Part shown: one piece after another, positions 15,701 through 24,232 of the stretch
How positions within the stretch are numbered: the first letter of the stretch is position 1
Layout: each line of letters begins with the position of its first letter
NCBI GenBank assembly: GCA_038501625.1
Contig: JAZAYU010000005.1
Location: 5,270,001-5,334,000 of the forward strand
Direction of reading: 5' to 3'
Length of the DNA: 64,000 nt
From: Corbicula japonica
Lineage: Eukaryota > Mollusca > Bivalvia > Venerida > Cyrenidae
Program-made: the position numbers and the translations under genes
Notes under the pieces: model-generated
Seen by the model: only the letters and a program-made list of their open reading frames with translations
What the model was told of the DNA's origin: nothing
The model's database searches: none

Positions 15701-18700
15701 TATCTGTGGAGCCCATAGAATAAAAGGTGTATCTATGAAGCCCATAGGATAAAAGGTGTATCTATGGAGCCCATAGGATAAAAGGTGTATCTATGGAGCC
15801 CATAGAATAAAAGGTGTATCTATGGAGCCCATAGGATAAAAGGTGTATCTGTGGAGCCCATAGGATAAAAGGTGTATCTATGAAGCCCATAGAATAAAAG
15901 GTGTATCTGTGGAGCCCATAGGATAAAAGGTGTATCTGTGGAGCCCATAGGATAAAAGGTGTATCTATGAAGCCCTTAGGATAAAAGAATAACTATGGAG
16001 CCCAAAGGATAAATTGTGTATTTATGGAGCTCATAGAATAAAAGTTGTATCTATGAAGTAAATGGCTAAAGGCTATATGTTAAGTATTACCTATATTCTA
16101 CTATTACTGTTTTTCTGGAGTTTTCTTTCCTAACTGATGGTTCACCGTACCCATACTCAGCTCCTTGTAGTTGGATGGATCTCAACAAATTCTGAAGTAC
16201 ATGTGCAATTTTGAATTTAATAAAACACAGGCATAGCTGTCGTTAGTTATACAAATCAAAGAGAAGTTGTTTTTTTATAATTTTACTGAATTAATTTATG
16301 GAGGTTTGCAGTCAACATCATTCTTTCCAAATATAGTCTATACAAAATGATTTCTCCCATAGCTCAAAAAAGGAAGAAGTCTGATCACTTTTGGGAGACC
16401 ACTTCTCCCAAGTAACCCTCTAGTGAGAGCCCTGAGTCCCTGACAGGAACATTTCATTATTCTTATTTGAGAAAAGTATGAAGTTCAAAAGTTCATCAAT
16501 GGCATAATACCGAAAATCTGATGAATCTTTAAAGTTTGTTAAGATACATTAGTAACTGCATTTTTTCCTGTTATTTATATTTAAAATTTTTATAGTTTTC
16601 TTTTTATTGATGAACTTGCAGGGGAGGAGTGTCGTGGGCCCTTAAAAATTTTCTGAATAAAAAGAGAATATAATTGACAAGAAACACATGAAATTGATGA
16701 TAATTTATTAATGTTTGTTTTGAAACATCTAAGTGCTTAACATTGTTTTATTTAAAAGGTTTCATGTCGGCTGATAAATGAGTCATTTAAATGACCCAGG
16801 GTAAGAAAAAATGTTAGTCAGAAAAAGATTCAAAACTAAACTCCCCATACCAAAAGAACCTGTTCTATCTAGGCAGCAAGCTTACACAATTTACATCTCA
16901 AACAGGATAAGTAGGGCATAGTTACTACACATAAATAATATAAGAGAAAGGTGCAAATAGTGAATTACCTTCACACAAACAGTCAAATTGCTAATCATAA
17001 ACCAGAATTTCTTAAATTCACTCAGTTGATTGACTGAAGATAATGTCAGGTATTAAACCAAAGTTCAGTGAATTTTTTAACTATTCACCAGCTGGAACCT
17101 TTCAACTAGCTCTTGCCTTGGTTTAATATTTCCAATTATAATAAATGAAAGTACAGTGTACTGCATTGTCCGGTGATCTTATTGTCCGACTACTAATACA
17201 CTTAACATTTTAAGCAACAAATATTGAGAAATGTGTCAATAAACTCTTTTGTAAAAAAAATATAACACACCTTGCGAGAAATATTTCTCAACAGACAGTA
17301 AGTCAGCCTCATTTTCTCACAAACTTCCCATAAGAGAAAATGCTTTGCTATTTTGTTCAAATAGGTCGACTTTTCTGAGGACGAATAAGTCGGTGCCAGG
17401 TTTTTTTTGTAGGAAGTGTCTCCTCGACCGGGCCCGGTCGAGGAGATCCATAGTCTCCTCGACCGGCTGCCGGTCGAGGAGAATATACACGTAGGACTGT
17501 CTCCCCGACCGGCTCCGGTCTAGGAGAATATACAGGTAGGACTGTCTCCTCGACCGGTTCCAGAATGAATAATTGATAATAAATTGTGTTTAAACATAAA
17601 CATCGGACGCAACAATCGGGAAAAGTTTGGTAAAAATCTTTGTTTGTTTCTTTTATGTAAATGTGTTTTCACATGTGAAATAATAATGTAAGTAATAGTA
17701 GCACCAATGGCTTGAACTATGATGTTTCGGCAATTAAAACTTGTTTAAACTATCAATACTAATTGATCTACTCAGTTTGCAGTTAAATATGTCGCAGCAG
17801 ATTTGTTAAATACCGCCGTTCACAGGGTTGGTCATTAGCCTATTGTTTGTTGTTAGTCAATAAAATACAATAGATATGTCTCTTTCATTTGATCCTTATT
17901 ATTCTGTGTTGATTCTAGATTGGAATCGTATTTTTAAGTGGAATAATAAACATGGATGTCGGAATATATTTTTGTTGTAATGTGTTTCCCTAGAATTTTC
18001 ATTTACCGGTTTTAAAAATAGATGACGGAGGTTAAGTTTAGCGAATTGACTTTCAGTTGTATTCACGGGGGGAGGATATTTAAATCAAACGGCGATGAAA
18101 AAACAAAAAAAATGAGGTATGTACCTTATACAATTTTGTCATATGCGTCGCAGGGACCACGCACGACTATTAAAGTGTTCAATTGCAAGCCGAAATTTTA
18201 TGAAAGTTTTGCACTATAAAATACAATCAAAACACGTAAATTTACTTATTACTCACATGAGGTGTTACTTACATCCAAGGAAAAAAGGATCCCCATAAAA
18301 ATGATCTTTGTTTACCATTTGTTACGGACTGAGTACCGGGAAATCACTCGTTTTAGGTATCAAAACTGTTTTGTGTTCATATGTAACATTTTTAGTTACT
18401 TAAATGAAGTATAAGTGTTATACTCACATTTGTATGTCACGTGTTCATCCTTTTCTCGAAATAAAAGATTTTCATTCAAGTTTTGGAGTAATTTTGCGCT
18501 AATAATTCAGATGGGGTAAAGCTAGATACTGAAAATAGCCTCTTTTCGCGAAAATAACCCAAAGTGATCGAAAAGAGCCTCTAATTTTTTTTGTTAAATA
18601 TTTTTAAAAGATGCCAAGTTTATTTGCTTAAACAAATAATTTCTCGATTATTTTCATTTTTTTTTATTCTTAATGACTGTGGTTTTGATTAATGGCTAAA

Positions 18701-21700
18701 TGTAAGAATAACATATGCTGTCGAAAAGAGGTTCGGGATCGAAAAGAGCTTATAATATGTATAAATAATCAATTTAACATAGTGTTTTCTTATTAATTTC
18801 TTGCAAAATGTATGCTCAAAATAATTAATCATGAAAATAAAGAGAAAATGTTAATAATAATGGTGCAAAAACCCTCTTTATGTACTGGATAATTGCTATT
18901 TTCGAGAGAATAACCGGATCGAAAAGAGCCTCAGGATCGAAAAGAGCTTGAAATGATGTATATATTTCCCTAACAGTCTAAAATTACTCGCCAAATATTG
19001 AATTAAGAATTTCTGTGCTTTCGGTTATTGGGTAGCCAACTTTGTCCTCTAGATATTTGTTTATATTTTGCTTCAAGTGTCGTGTACACAGCACGTGTTT
19101 GCACCCGTGAAAACACCGTTTAATTGCGTTTTTAAATGCCAGCTCTTCGTCACTGCCAACAATTAAATTTTGGATTTCGGTGTCTGTCAAATTGTCAGCA
19201 ATGTCGTGCAAAAAGGATGAATATGTCTTAGTTGTAGAGCTTTGGTGTATAAACGTCGGTCTAAAACATATAGGGTGATCACCAGTTGATCTAGGGTACA
19301 TTTTGTGACGAAGCATTTTCTCCTTATTAGTGACCATTTCTATACACCACCTGTATCGCAACTCGATACTTCGCGATTCATTTCCGGCCAAGAATATTGA
19401 GAATGCATTGAATATGCAATCTCCTTCCCCGGTACATTCCAATGCAGTTAATGTGGACGCATGATATTCTTTCAGTACCGAATTTGCCACTGGATCTCGT
19501 TTGTGCTGACTGAAGTCTACATGAATAGTATTGTCCAAAGGAACGCTATTCAAAAACAACTTTTCCCACACCGGCCCTTTTTAGCACACTACTCCGCAGG
19601 CAAAACAAGTCACTTTGTCCGCAGTGCCTGTATCGTAAAAACATATAAATATATACATATTTATATATTTTCAAAATGTCGTAATACTCCTAAGCTCATA
19701 TCTGTGGTCAAAATTTAAAAATTGCGACATTGGGCCATGATGTAATGCCAACATATTTTAATTTGTCATTTTTCTGATTTAAATGACTTTTTCCATCAAG
19801 CGCATTTTACGCCTGACCGCAAATAAGACACGCCTCATCGCAATTTCGTCGATTTAATGACTTTTGCAGATTTAGAAACCACTGCATTAAATTCATTGTA
19901 AAGAAATCAACATTTTATCTGACCAATGTCCAAATACCTTCGTTCTTGTAAATTAATAATTTGTGCACACGTTGATATTTGTTGGGGGCGCCAAAATTCA
20001 CAAAGAAAATATGAAAACATGGAAGTACTAGAATTTGAAAATTGTGTGCAAATTACAAATGTTATTATAGGCGTAAATGACGCAATAGACTTTTTATGTA
20101 TATTTATTTGTGACGCTAATTTTAGACTTACGACAGAAAATAATGGTGTGTATACTACAGAATTAATAAAAGCAGAGAGTGTTATTTGCTGGACTGGCAA
20201 CGTTAATTATGATTTGTGTGTTTTATTTGCAAGAGTTGTGTTAAGCAAACTCTTTACCTTCTTTCCTGAAAGGAAAACACTCGAAACCGACTTGGAAATA
20301 ATACATACAAGAAAAGACAACGCTTGTTATGGCTACACTCTGATCGGTAGCAACCCGCAGATTCGCATATTTGTGGGGCATCATGTTTCAGAGACACATT
20401 TCATAGGCACATTGGCGCACGAAATAAGTCACTTTCTAAGCGACGAAAATATCTCTGATCATGGGAATTTTTGGAAATCAATATTATGTTGCGTTATGTG
20501 TTTAATAAAAACTTTCATAAATGAAAATGATGTTCATGAGATGATGGTGGCGAGTAGAGGTGCGAACGTCATGGAGAAGTGATTTTAAAAAGGTATGTTT
20601 ATTAGAGTTGTCTTAGAACTTAAATTTATTTTTAATTCACATACAATAACATGTTCAATATAAGCATAAAATACTTACAGTGTGCGGTCTTTTTTCCATT
20701 AATCTTCAATGGGATATGCAGTAATAACAAGATATCCTCTGTTAGTTTTGACACATACAACTCTTATGGTACAACTTAGATTTCTGGAACATCTCAGCTG
20801 CCCGATATGCAAATTATTTTTTTTTTCAAAACGGAGTTTTCTACCAGAAATTGCTTGCACGTCTGGCATCTCTTAGCACTGTCTTATACATTTTAACATG
20901 AGATCTTTGCAGTGGAAACAAGATGCCTGAATGTTTGAAGCATTCAAATGCTTGAAAACATGATCTGATAGTGCGAACCACATGATTGATAAATCTGTTA
21001 AATTGAAAAATTTCCAAACATTACAAGTTTGATGAATTGGTTCTTATTACCGAGGCCATATATAGAAAAATAAGATAAACTCCGATTTTAGCATTCAATA
21101 TCTATGTATGACATTAAAACACTTAATATTTATCACATTGTAACTTACATGTTTTAGAACACTTTTAGTATGAATTTCTACAAAATATCATAAAATACGA
21201 TAACACACAGAGAATATTTTGATTATATTATAGAGCTCTTTTTGTGAACAAAAAAGCACTCGCGCTGAACGAAAAGAGCTTTATAAACTATGCAAACACA
21301 AAGGTTCCGAATTTTTAGCATGCCTACACATTATTAATTTATTATTAACCAAAACACGAGAAAAAAACATGTATTATAATTTAACCGGGTAAGTTGATTG
21401 TATTAAATATTTATTTTCCTACACGAAAATAGCAATTCGCCGCTGTACGAAAAGAGCCGTAAGAAAGTAAAAATTCTGCCTTTTCAAATATTTACACATT
21501 ATTAATTGTATTTATTTATTAAACTGTTACTTTAATGACCACTAAAATGAACAAAGTATACATAGAGAACTTAAACTTAAAAAAGAAAAAGTAGAGAACA
21601 ATTTGATTCTATTTCGGAGCACTTTTCGTTACCAACTAAAATAAAAGGCGCTGTTCGAAAAGAGCCTTGTTAACCTTACAAATGTAAACATGTCTTATTT

Positions 21701-22802
21701 AACTTTTCAATAATATTACAGTTTTTTTCTATTAATCTAAATTATTTTCCATTATAAATCGATTATTATTGCAAAATTCATTAAATTTGCACAAAAAGTG
21801 ATTTTAGAGGCTCTTTTCGATCACCTTGCATAACGCATTAGCCTGTTTTCGTCGTTGAAAATGCTTATGTTGCAATAAAATGGCCTTAATTTTTCAATAA
21901 TATTATAGTTTTTTTTCTATTAATCTAAATTATTTTCCATTCTAAATCGATTATAATTGCAAAATTTATGAAATGTGCACAAAAAAGTGATTTTAGAGGC
22001 TCTTTTCGATCACCTTGTGTTATTTTCGCGAAAAGAGGCTATTTTCGGTACCTAGTGATAGCGATTCAGATGTATGTTGAGGCTTTTTGTGACAGACGTT
22101 CGTAAAAAGATTTTAAGCGTACATCTAGTGCAAGCAAACGGACGCTAAAATATATAAGATTTAAATGACTGAAGATTTCTCGCTCACAATCATTTTGATA
22201 GTGTCACTCACAGTGAAGGTTGTAGTTATTTAGAAGATATAAGTTTGAATATAAGTTTTGACAATGTTAAACAATGTGTCAGCCTAAAGTCCCTTCCTGT
22301 CGGGATGTGTGAAATCAGCCCGAGTAATCGTGAAATACATTTTGCTGGTAAAAAGTACGTGTATTGAGAAAAATATGTTTTACAACGGTAAAAGTTAAAA
22401 TAAGCGAAAACTTTTTATTTTTTATTTCATTTAAAAATAATCATAAAACTTATGTAATGGTAGTTCTTAAATGTTTTTTTTTCATTCCGTATGAACCTTA
22501 ACAGACTAAGCTAACGCCGCAATCCCAATGTTTAACTGAGAAAACTGATGAAGTAACATAAAACAAAAGGAGCCGATCGAGGAGACAGTCCTACGTGTAT
22601 ATTCTCCTCGACCGGCAGAGAGCCGGTCGAGGAGACTCTGAGTCTCCTCGACCGGGCCCGGTCGAGGAGACACTTCCTTTTTTGTTACTGTGTTTTTTCC
22701 AAGATACATATGTTTAAGGTCAGAGACCACTAAATCATTTCCCATAAGGTCTAACCCTTTTTTGGATTTCTTCCGATGATGTTTTGAAATAGAATTATAT
22801 AT
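712..22802 (-). CDS. RARS2: Mitochondrial arginyl-tRNA synthetase, 17 exons, N-terminus not found
   Basis: Class Ia synthetase that charges tRNA-Arg, expected in mitochondria. Exons in coding order: 22689-22802, 16969-17010 (start uncertain), 16091-16191, 14605-14744, 13473-13549, 12207-12306, 11070-11143, 9583-9689, 8810-8905, 8237-8297, 6888-6961, 5974-6107, 5182-5350, 4354-4452, 3717-3791, 2182-2245, 712-798 (stop 712-714). Reading phase is kept across every junction. Seen: the HIGH-type signature FHVGHLRST and [13 protein letters not shown] (exon 14605-14744), [13 protein letters not shown], the KMSKS-type loop STRKGN (exon 5974-6107), KFNWDRV and LQYCHARL of the DALR anticodon-binding domain, ending in EKM like a RARS2 C-terminus. 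The RARS2 rather than cytosolic RARS1 choice rests on these segments and on the exon order. The exons give about 537 residues; roughly 40 N-terminal residues, including any transit peptide, are missing and should lie upstream of 22802. The segment after WDRV lacks the usual GDTG stretch. Confidence 0.93.
1013..1176. repeat. Pogo/Tigger-like MITE
   Basis: Ends are CAGTAAAACCC and GGGTTTCACTG in inverted orientation, with a palindromic body rich in 'taagacca' words. It sits just downstream of the RARS2 last-exon acceptor. Related copies lie at 44934-45101, 51373-51532 and 58148-58302. Assignment to pogo rests on the CAGTnAAACC terminus. Confidence 0.5.
1592..1777. mobile_element. MITE with TACCGTCATTG ends, copy 1
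   Basis: About 186 bp with inverted ends TACCGTCATTG / CAATGACGGTA followed by matching 'tataagccgcact' arms. It is inserted in a degraded copy of the TTAA-flanked MITE. A close copy is at 2849-3033. Confidence 0.6.
1990..2136. mobile_element. TTAA-flanked piggyBac-type MITE, short copy
   Basis: TTAA, then CCCTTTCCTCCATA at the left and the inverse TATGGAGGGAAGGG before TTAA at the right. The body is built of 'gatccagatc' palindromes. TTAA duplications with CCC-starting ends are the piggyBac hallmark. About 147 bp, an internally deleted version of the roughly 240-bp copies. Confidence 0.65.
2849..3033. mobile_element. MITE with TACCATCATTG ends, copy 2
   Basis: Near-identical to 1592-1777 over its whole length, with terminal arms 'accatcattg' and 'caatgatggt'. 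Also nested in a fragment of the TTAA-flanked MITE family, which suggests that family is a frequent landing site. Confidence 0.6.
4010..4145. repeat. Foldback repeat, 'aaaccagtctcaaatctca' family
   Basis: A nearly perfect 136-bp palindrome: the left half carries 'gaaaccagtctcaaatctca' and the right half its reverse complement. Same family at 6588-6685, 10296-10437, 36637-36684 and 53711-53905. Would form a long hairpin if transcribed. Confidence 0.6.
5010..5033. repeat. (GA)n microsatellite
   Basis: About 12 uninterrupted GA units in a RARS2 intron. Confidence 0.9.
5600..5860. repeat. Degraded TTAA-type MITE with internal triplication
   Basis: Contains 'gtctagatccagatcggca', then three tandem copies of a 27-28 bp piece 'cacatcagtgtcatctgatc', then 'gccagctgatctggatca'. 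Matches the MITE body seen intact at 11185-11425, but the ends are decayed. Confidence 0.5.
6588..6685. repeat. Foldback repeat copy, internally shortened
   Basis: Same family as 4010-4145 ('ggttataaagctgag' to 'ctcagttttataacc'), with one arm shortened. It lies inside a fragment of the TTAA-type MITE (6510-6800). Confidence 0.55.
7085..7295. repeat. Degraded TTAA-type MITE
   Basis: Reads 'aactctttcatgcacatata' at the left and 'ccatggagtaaaggattaaa' at the right, with 'gtgtagatcctgatcagatg' inside. Matches the MITE family; intronic in RARS2. Confidence 0.5.
7527..7740. repeat. Degraded TTAA-type MITE
   Basis: Starts 'caaccctttactgtatatat' and ends 'catggggtagagttaa'. The body has 'gtgtagatccagatcagatg' and 'ctgatctggatctacact'. 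Family member with eroded ends. Confidence 0.5.
7745..8082. mobile_element. Foldback element, 'acttattagctgggaaata' family, copy 1
   Basis: Inner arms 'ttacttattagctgggaaat' and its inverse enclose a 'gaccgaggcgatagc' centre. A second arm pair, 'gaactataaatag' and 'ctatttatagttc', lies outside. A close copy is at 11773-12110. Non-coding; probably a MITE. Confidence 0.55.
8143..8225. repeat. (GAT)n-rich microsatellite
   Basis: Imperfect GAT/GAC triplets immediately downstream (minus-strand sense) of the donor of RARS2 exon 8237-8297. Confidence 0.85.
9340..9945. repeat. Two degraded TTAA-type MITE copies around a RARS2 exon
   Basis: Fragments at about 9340-9540 and 9775-9945 contain 'ctgatcttgatctacactgg' and 'cagatccagattggactg' words of the family. 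RARS2 exon 9583-9689 lies between them and is unaffected. Confidence 0.4.
10296..10437. repeat. Foldback repeat copy, near-complete palindrome
   Basis: Same family as 4010-4145. Arms of about 65 bp meet at 'ggcgaccagtcgccatttc'. Confidence 0.6.
10555..10735. mobile_element. Possible tRNA-derived SINE
   Basis: Contains a good Pol III B box, GGTTCGAAACC (10614-10624), preceded at a tRNA-like distance by an A-box-like stretch 'tggtttaggggta'. The sequence then runs on for about 100 bp with no tRNA 3' end. The acceptor stem does not fold well enough to call a real tRNA. Confidence 0.4.
10792..11043. mobile_element. MITE with GGGGCGCGTCACGGGAAAAG-type ends, copy 1
   Basis: Inverted ends of about 30 bp: 'ggcacgtcactggaaatggt' at the left and the inverse of 'accttttcccatgacgcgcc' at the right. 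AT-rich body. Copies at 24508-24595 (partial), 27977-28209 and 44536-44771. Confidence 0.6.
11185..11425. mobile_element. TTAA-flanked piggyBac-type MITE, intact copy
   Basis: TTAA at 11185-11188 and 11422-11425. Ends CCCTTTCTTACATA / TATGGAGGAAAGGG. Two internal palindromic blocks (GATCCAGATCAGC and GATCAGGATCTGC) surround 'ttcattaggttatttctg'. A good reference copy for the family in this window. Confidence 0.75.
11773..12110. mobile_element. Foldback element, 'acttattagctgggaaata' family, copy 2
   Basis: Near-identical to 7745-8082, with a longer central palindrome ('gttattgaccgaggcgatag' and its inverse). Intronic in RARS2. Confidence 0.55.
12738..12945. repeat. Degraded TTAA-type MITE
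   Basis: Starts 'aaaccctttactgtg' and contains 'gatctagatctacact' twice in opposite orientation. Its right end merges with the palindrome at 12948-13084. Confidence 0.5.
12948..13084. repeat. GC-centred palindrome
   Basis: Arms 'aataaataagtgatttgata' and the inverse flank 'ggcccgaggccgaaggccaa'. Almost perfect 137-bp inverted repeat, MITE-like. A second palindrome-rich stretch with 'cttttcggcccggggccga' follows at 13240-13430. Confidence 0.5.
13571..13853. repeat. 142-bp tandem duplication
   Basis: The segment starting 'cactaagtgttacgcagaat' occurs twice in direct tandem (13571 and 13713) with few differences. It lies immediately upstream (minus-strand sense) of RARS2 exon 13473-13549 and does not include exon sequence. 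Confidence 0.8.
14150..14570. repeat. TTAA-type MITE split by an unrelated insertion
   Basis: The left half (14150-14290, 'ttaacctttacctccataga') and the right half (about 14480-14570, 'tccatggagtaaagcattaa') are separated by about 190 bp of other sequence. Reads as an insertion into an older copy. Confidence 0.45.
14920..15130. repeat. Degraded TTAA-type MITE
   Basis: Contains 'gtatagatccagatcagcca' and 'aggctgatctgaatct', ending 'cccatgggataacagcc'. It is followed by a roughly 57-bp local duplication ('acatctaatctggatctaca') at about 15128-15240. Confidence 0.5.
15300..16062. repeat. 29-bp minisatellite, about 26 units
   Basis: Tandem copies of a 29-bp unit built of 'gagcccataggataaaag' plus 'gtgtatctatg', with scattered one-base variants. 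The unit matches the right end of the TTAA-type MITE ('cccatgcaataaaggtgtat', then 'ctatggag'). It sits directly after a MITE fragment and just before RARS2 exon 16091-16191. Confidence 0.9.
17412..17560 (+). repeat. Left terminal inverted repeat of the outer element
   Basis: Three palindromic GC blocks in about 150 bp. The first, 17418-17445, is a perfect hairpin around GGGCCC. It pairs with 22573-22677. Confidence 0.8.
18984..19571 (-). pseudogene. Broken OTU-domain MULE transposase
   Basis: An open frame of 195 codons that begins at GTG, not ATG, so the true start is upstream, spliced or lost. Residues about 46-75 ([13 protein letters not shown], then [13 protein letters not shown]) resemble the start of an OTU cysteine-protease-like domain found at the N-terminus of some animal MULE transposases. 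From about residue 95 ([32 protein letters not shown], then [12 protein letters not shown]) it follows the MULE transposase core around the second catalytic Asp. The stretch that should hold the first catalytic Asp (DPTFN-like) is missing between the two parts, and the frame stops before the final catalytic Glu. Probably inactive. The alternative, exons of a spliced gene, cannot be excluded. Confidence 0.7.
19926..20582 (+). CDS. Small HExxH zinc metallopeptidase-like protein carried by the nested MULE
   Basis: Uninterrupted 218-codon ORF from an ATG; Met32 is an alternative start. It contains LAHEISHFL with H165-E-x-x-H169, then DHGNFWKSI with H179. This HExxH plus downstream HGxxFW layout is seen in SprT-like and DUF45/YgjP-type minigluzincins, where the three histidines bind zinc and the Glu is catalytic. 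The N-terminal 120 residues are not recognised; no signal peptide or membrane segment is clear. It lies wholly inside the inner transposon, divergent from the broken transposase. Since the ORF is intact while the transposase is not, it may be recent cargo or have been kept by selection. Function in transposition is unknown. Confidence 0.6.
   Translation: MSKYLRSCKLIICAHVDICWGRQNSQRKYENMEVLEFENCVQITNVIIGVNDAIDFLCIFICDANFRLTTENNGVYTTELIKAESVICWTGNVNYDLCVLFARVVLSKLFTFFPERKTLETDLEIIHTRKDNACYGYTLIGSNPQIRIFVGHHVSETHFIGTLAHEISHFLSDENISDHGNFWKSILCCVMCLIKTFINENDVHEMMVASRGANVMEK
21690..22020. repeat. Tandem duplication in the right end of the nested MULE
   Basis: A segment of about 135 bp ('ttcaataatattacagtttt' to 'ggctcttttcgatcacctt') occurs at about 21700-21832 and again at 21885-22016. 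Each copy ends in the TCGAAAAGAGCC motif (inverted). Confidence 0.75.
22573..22677 (-). repeat. Right terminal inverted repeat of the outer element
   Basis: Reverse complement of the left end: GGAAGTG, the GGGCCC-centred hairpin, a second hairpin and 'aatatacacgtaggactgtc' in the same order. It is shorter than the left end by about one block. Confidence 0.8.
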
Positions 22803-24148
22803 CTGCAAATAGCAATCCGAATTGTATTCAGTTATAGCAGTCAAACCATGTGTTCACCAACTGTTTTATTGCTAGTAACTACTGAATCCAGTCACCCAAA
22901 ACTTATGGATATACTTTGGCCGAAAGGTTAGCCCAACTATTTGTGCGCAAGAAGAGCTCTATATATACGATTTTTGCTCTTCGCCACAGACAACGATAAC
23001 GTCCGTATGATAATGGGTCTGTGCTTGCAGTCGAATTATTGAGACTAGCCGAAAGGTATAACTTTGGTTGAATTGGAGAAGTTGGTTGCATGAATGTGAA
23101 ACTATAAGAAACAGCCCACCTTGGATTATACACAACATTTCAGACAAAATAGGCTATTAAATATCAAAATAGATGGTTTTGTATATTTCAAACATATTCC
23201 TGCATTTTTAGTAAAATTTAAATTATCTATCAGTGAGAAAACAGCTCGTATAAAGTTGTACACCTCTCTAGACAAAATTTGCAAATCACATCCCTGCTTT
23301 TAACATTAAGTGGCCTATATCCTCCAACTAATTTAGCATCAAAACTATAGATCCTTCGGTCCTGACCGAGGATTCCTTTCTCCTAATTAAAGCTGCTTTC
23401 GCTGTTATCTTGGGCCCTGGTTTCACAGAACAACACAAACCTTATTCAACTCACCTCAGCTGACTTATATTAAGAAACATTACCTGTCCGGATTTTTTAT
23501 ATATCATATTTCGTTTTTGTGCAATCGTTTGGTGCTACCCATGACCTTTCTATTGTTGTATAGGTTACGCTCTTTTGGCTTCATTGTTAATAACTTCGCA
23601 AATAAAACGTATTGCTTCATTGTTTTAAGATAGATAAGATCAACATATCACTTTCTAAATAAACAAAGAATGAACTGTATAATAAAAGTAGCGAAACCGA
23701 GTATTGATACTCCTTAATACATTAAGCCTTTTTTTTAAAGAATATTTTCTCGTGGGGCATTGGAAGTAACAGGTAAATTTATGAACTTTTAATAGATCTA
23801 AATAATATTTTTTTTTAAAATATGTTATCACGTGTATCAACTGTAAAAAAATAAATCTTATTGGACATCACAGCTTGAAAGAAGTTTTAAATAAACTTTA
23901 TTATCGTTTTGATTCAAAATATAAAACGATGAAAACGGAATAGCATAAGAAAAAGTTTCAACATTAATAACTTAAGAGATCTCAATTCTGCTTGTATGCC
24001 TACTATTCTATACCTTTGGAAGAAAAAACACCATAACGTTTTGGTGGGCTAAAATTGCTATAACAGAAACATGCTAAATGGTATTTTTCTCAATTGAAGA
24101 GGACGTACAATAATTATGTTACATTTCCTAAAAATAACAAGGGTTTCG

Positions 24149-24232
24149 ATATGCATAAATTACCCTCAGATATACCACATTGCAAAATAAGGTTTGAAAA
24201 TGTGGTATATCTGAGGGTAATTTTATGCATAT
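24149..24232. repeat. 34-bp inverted repeat hairpin
   Basis: 'atatgcataaattaccctca' and its reverse complement, with only one or two mismatches over 34 bp, separated by 16 bp. Confidence 0.75.

Larger units (their letters stand above)
18514..22063. mobile_element. Nested Mutator-like element, 3.55 kb, with divergent transposase and peptidase ORFs
   Basis: Bounded by an exact 9-bp direct repeat ATTCAGATG (18505-18513 and 22064-22072). Termini match in inverted orientation: GGGTAAAGCTAGATACTG at the left and CGCTATCACTAGGTACCG read from the right, followed on both sides by 'aaaatagcctcttttcgcg' and 'gatcgaaaagagcctct'. About a dozen copies of CGAAAAGAG lie within the first and last 800 bp, as expected of subterminal transposase-binding sites. 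Inside are a minus-strand OTU/MULE transposase remnant and a plus-strand zincin ORF about 350 bp apart, transcribed away from each other. Confidence 0.8.
17412..22677. mobile_element. Outer foldback/MULE-like transposon, 5.27 kb, hosting a nested element
   Basis: Inverted ends begin GGAAGTGTCTCCTCGACCGG (17412 rightwards and 22677 leftwards). Both ends carry serial GC palindromes of CTCCTCGACCGG / CCGGTCGAGGAG separated by 'aatatacacgtaggactgtc'. The flanks are TTTTTTGTA (17403-17411) and TTTTTTGTT (22678-22686), a 9-bp target duplication with one mismatch, the size typical of Mutator-like elements. Apart from the nested element at 18514-22063 it holds about 1.7 kb with no convincing gene. 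It lies in a RARS2 intron, 12 bp after the exon 22689-22802 border. Confidence 0.75.

Noticed and set aside
15300..16062. CRISPR-like regular repeats
   Set aside because: The 29-bp units are head-to-tail with no unique spacers, in an animal genome. A minisatellite. The same applies to the 49-bp array.
17011..17033. Longer RARS2 exon starting at 17033 after TCTTCAG
   Set aside because: The acceptor looks stronger than the one at 17011, but the phase does not fit the GTAACA donor at 22689 (a stop would be read). The shorter exon 16969-17010 keeps frame. Transcripts are needed to decide.
18022..18219. 65-codon ORF in the left part of the outer transposon
   Set aside because: No recognisable domain, short, no clear splice sites. 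Could be a remnant of an outer-element protein but cannot be supported.
22903..23147. Minus-strand frames as the missing first exon of RARS2
   Set aside because: No transit-peptide-like composition, no phase-0 donor that fits exon 22689-22802, and no similarity to the expected N-terminal segment.
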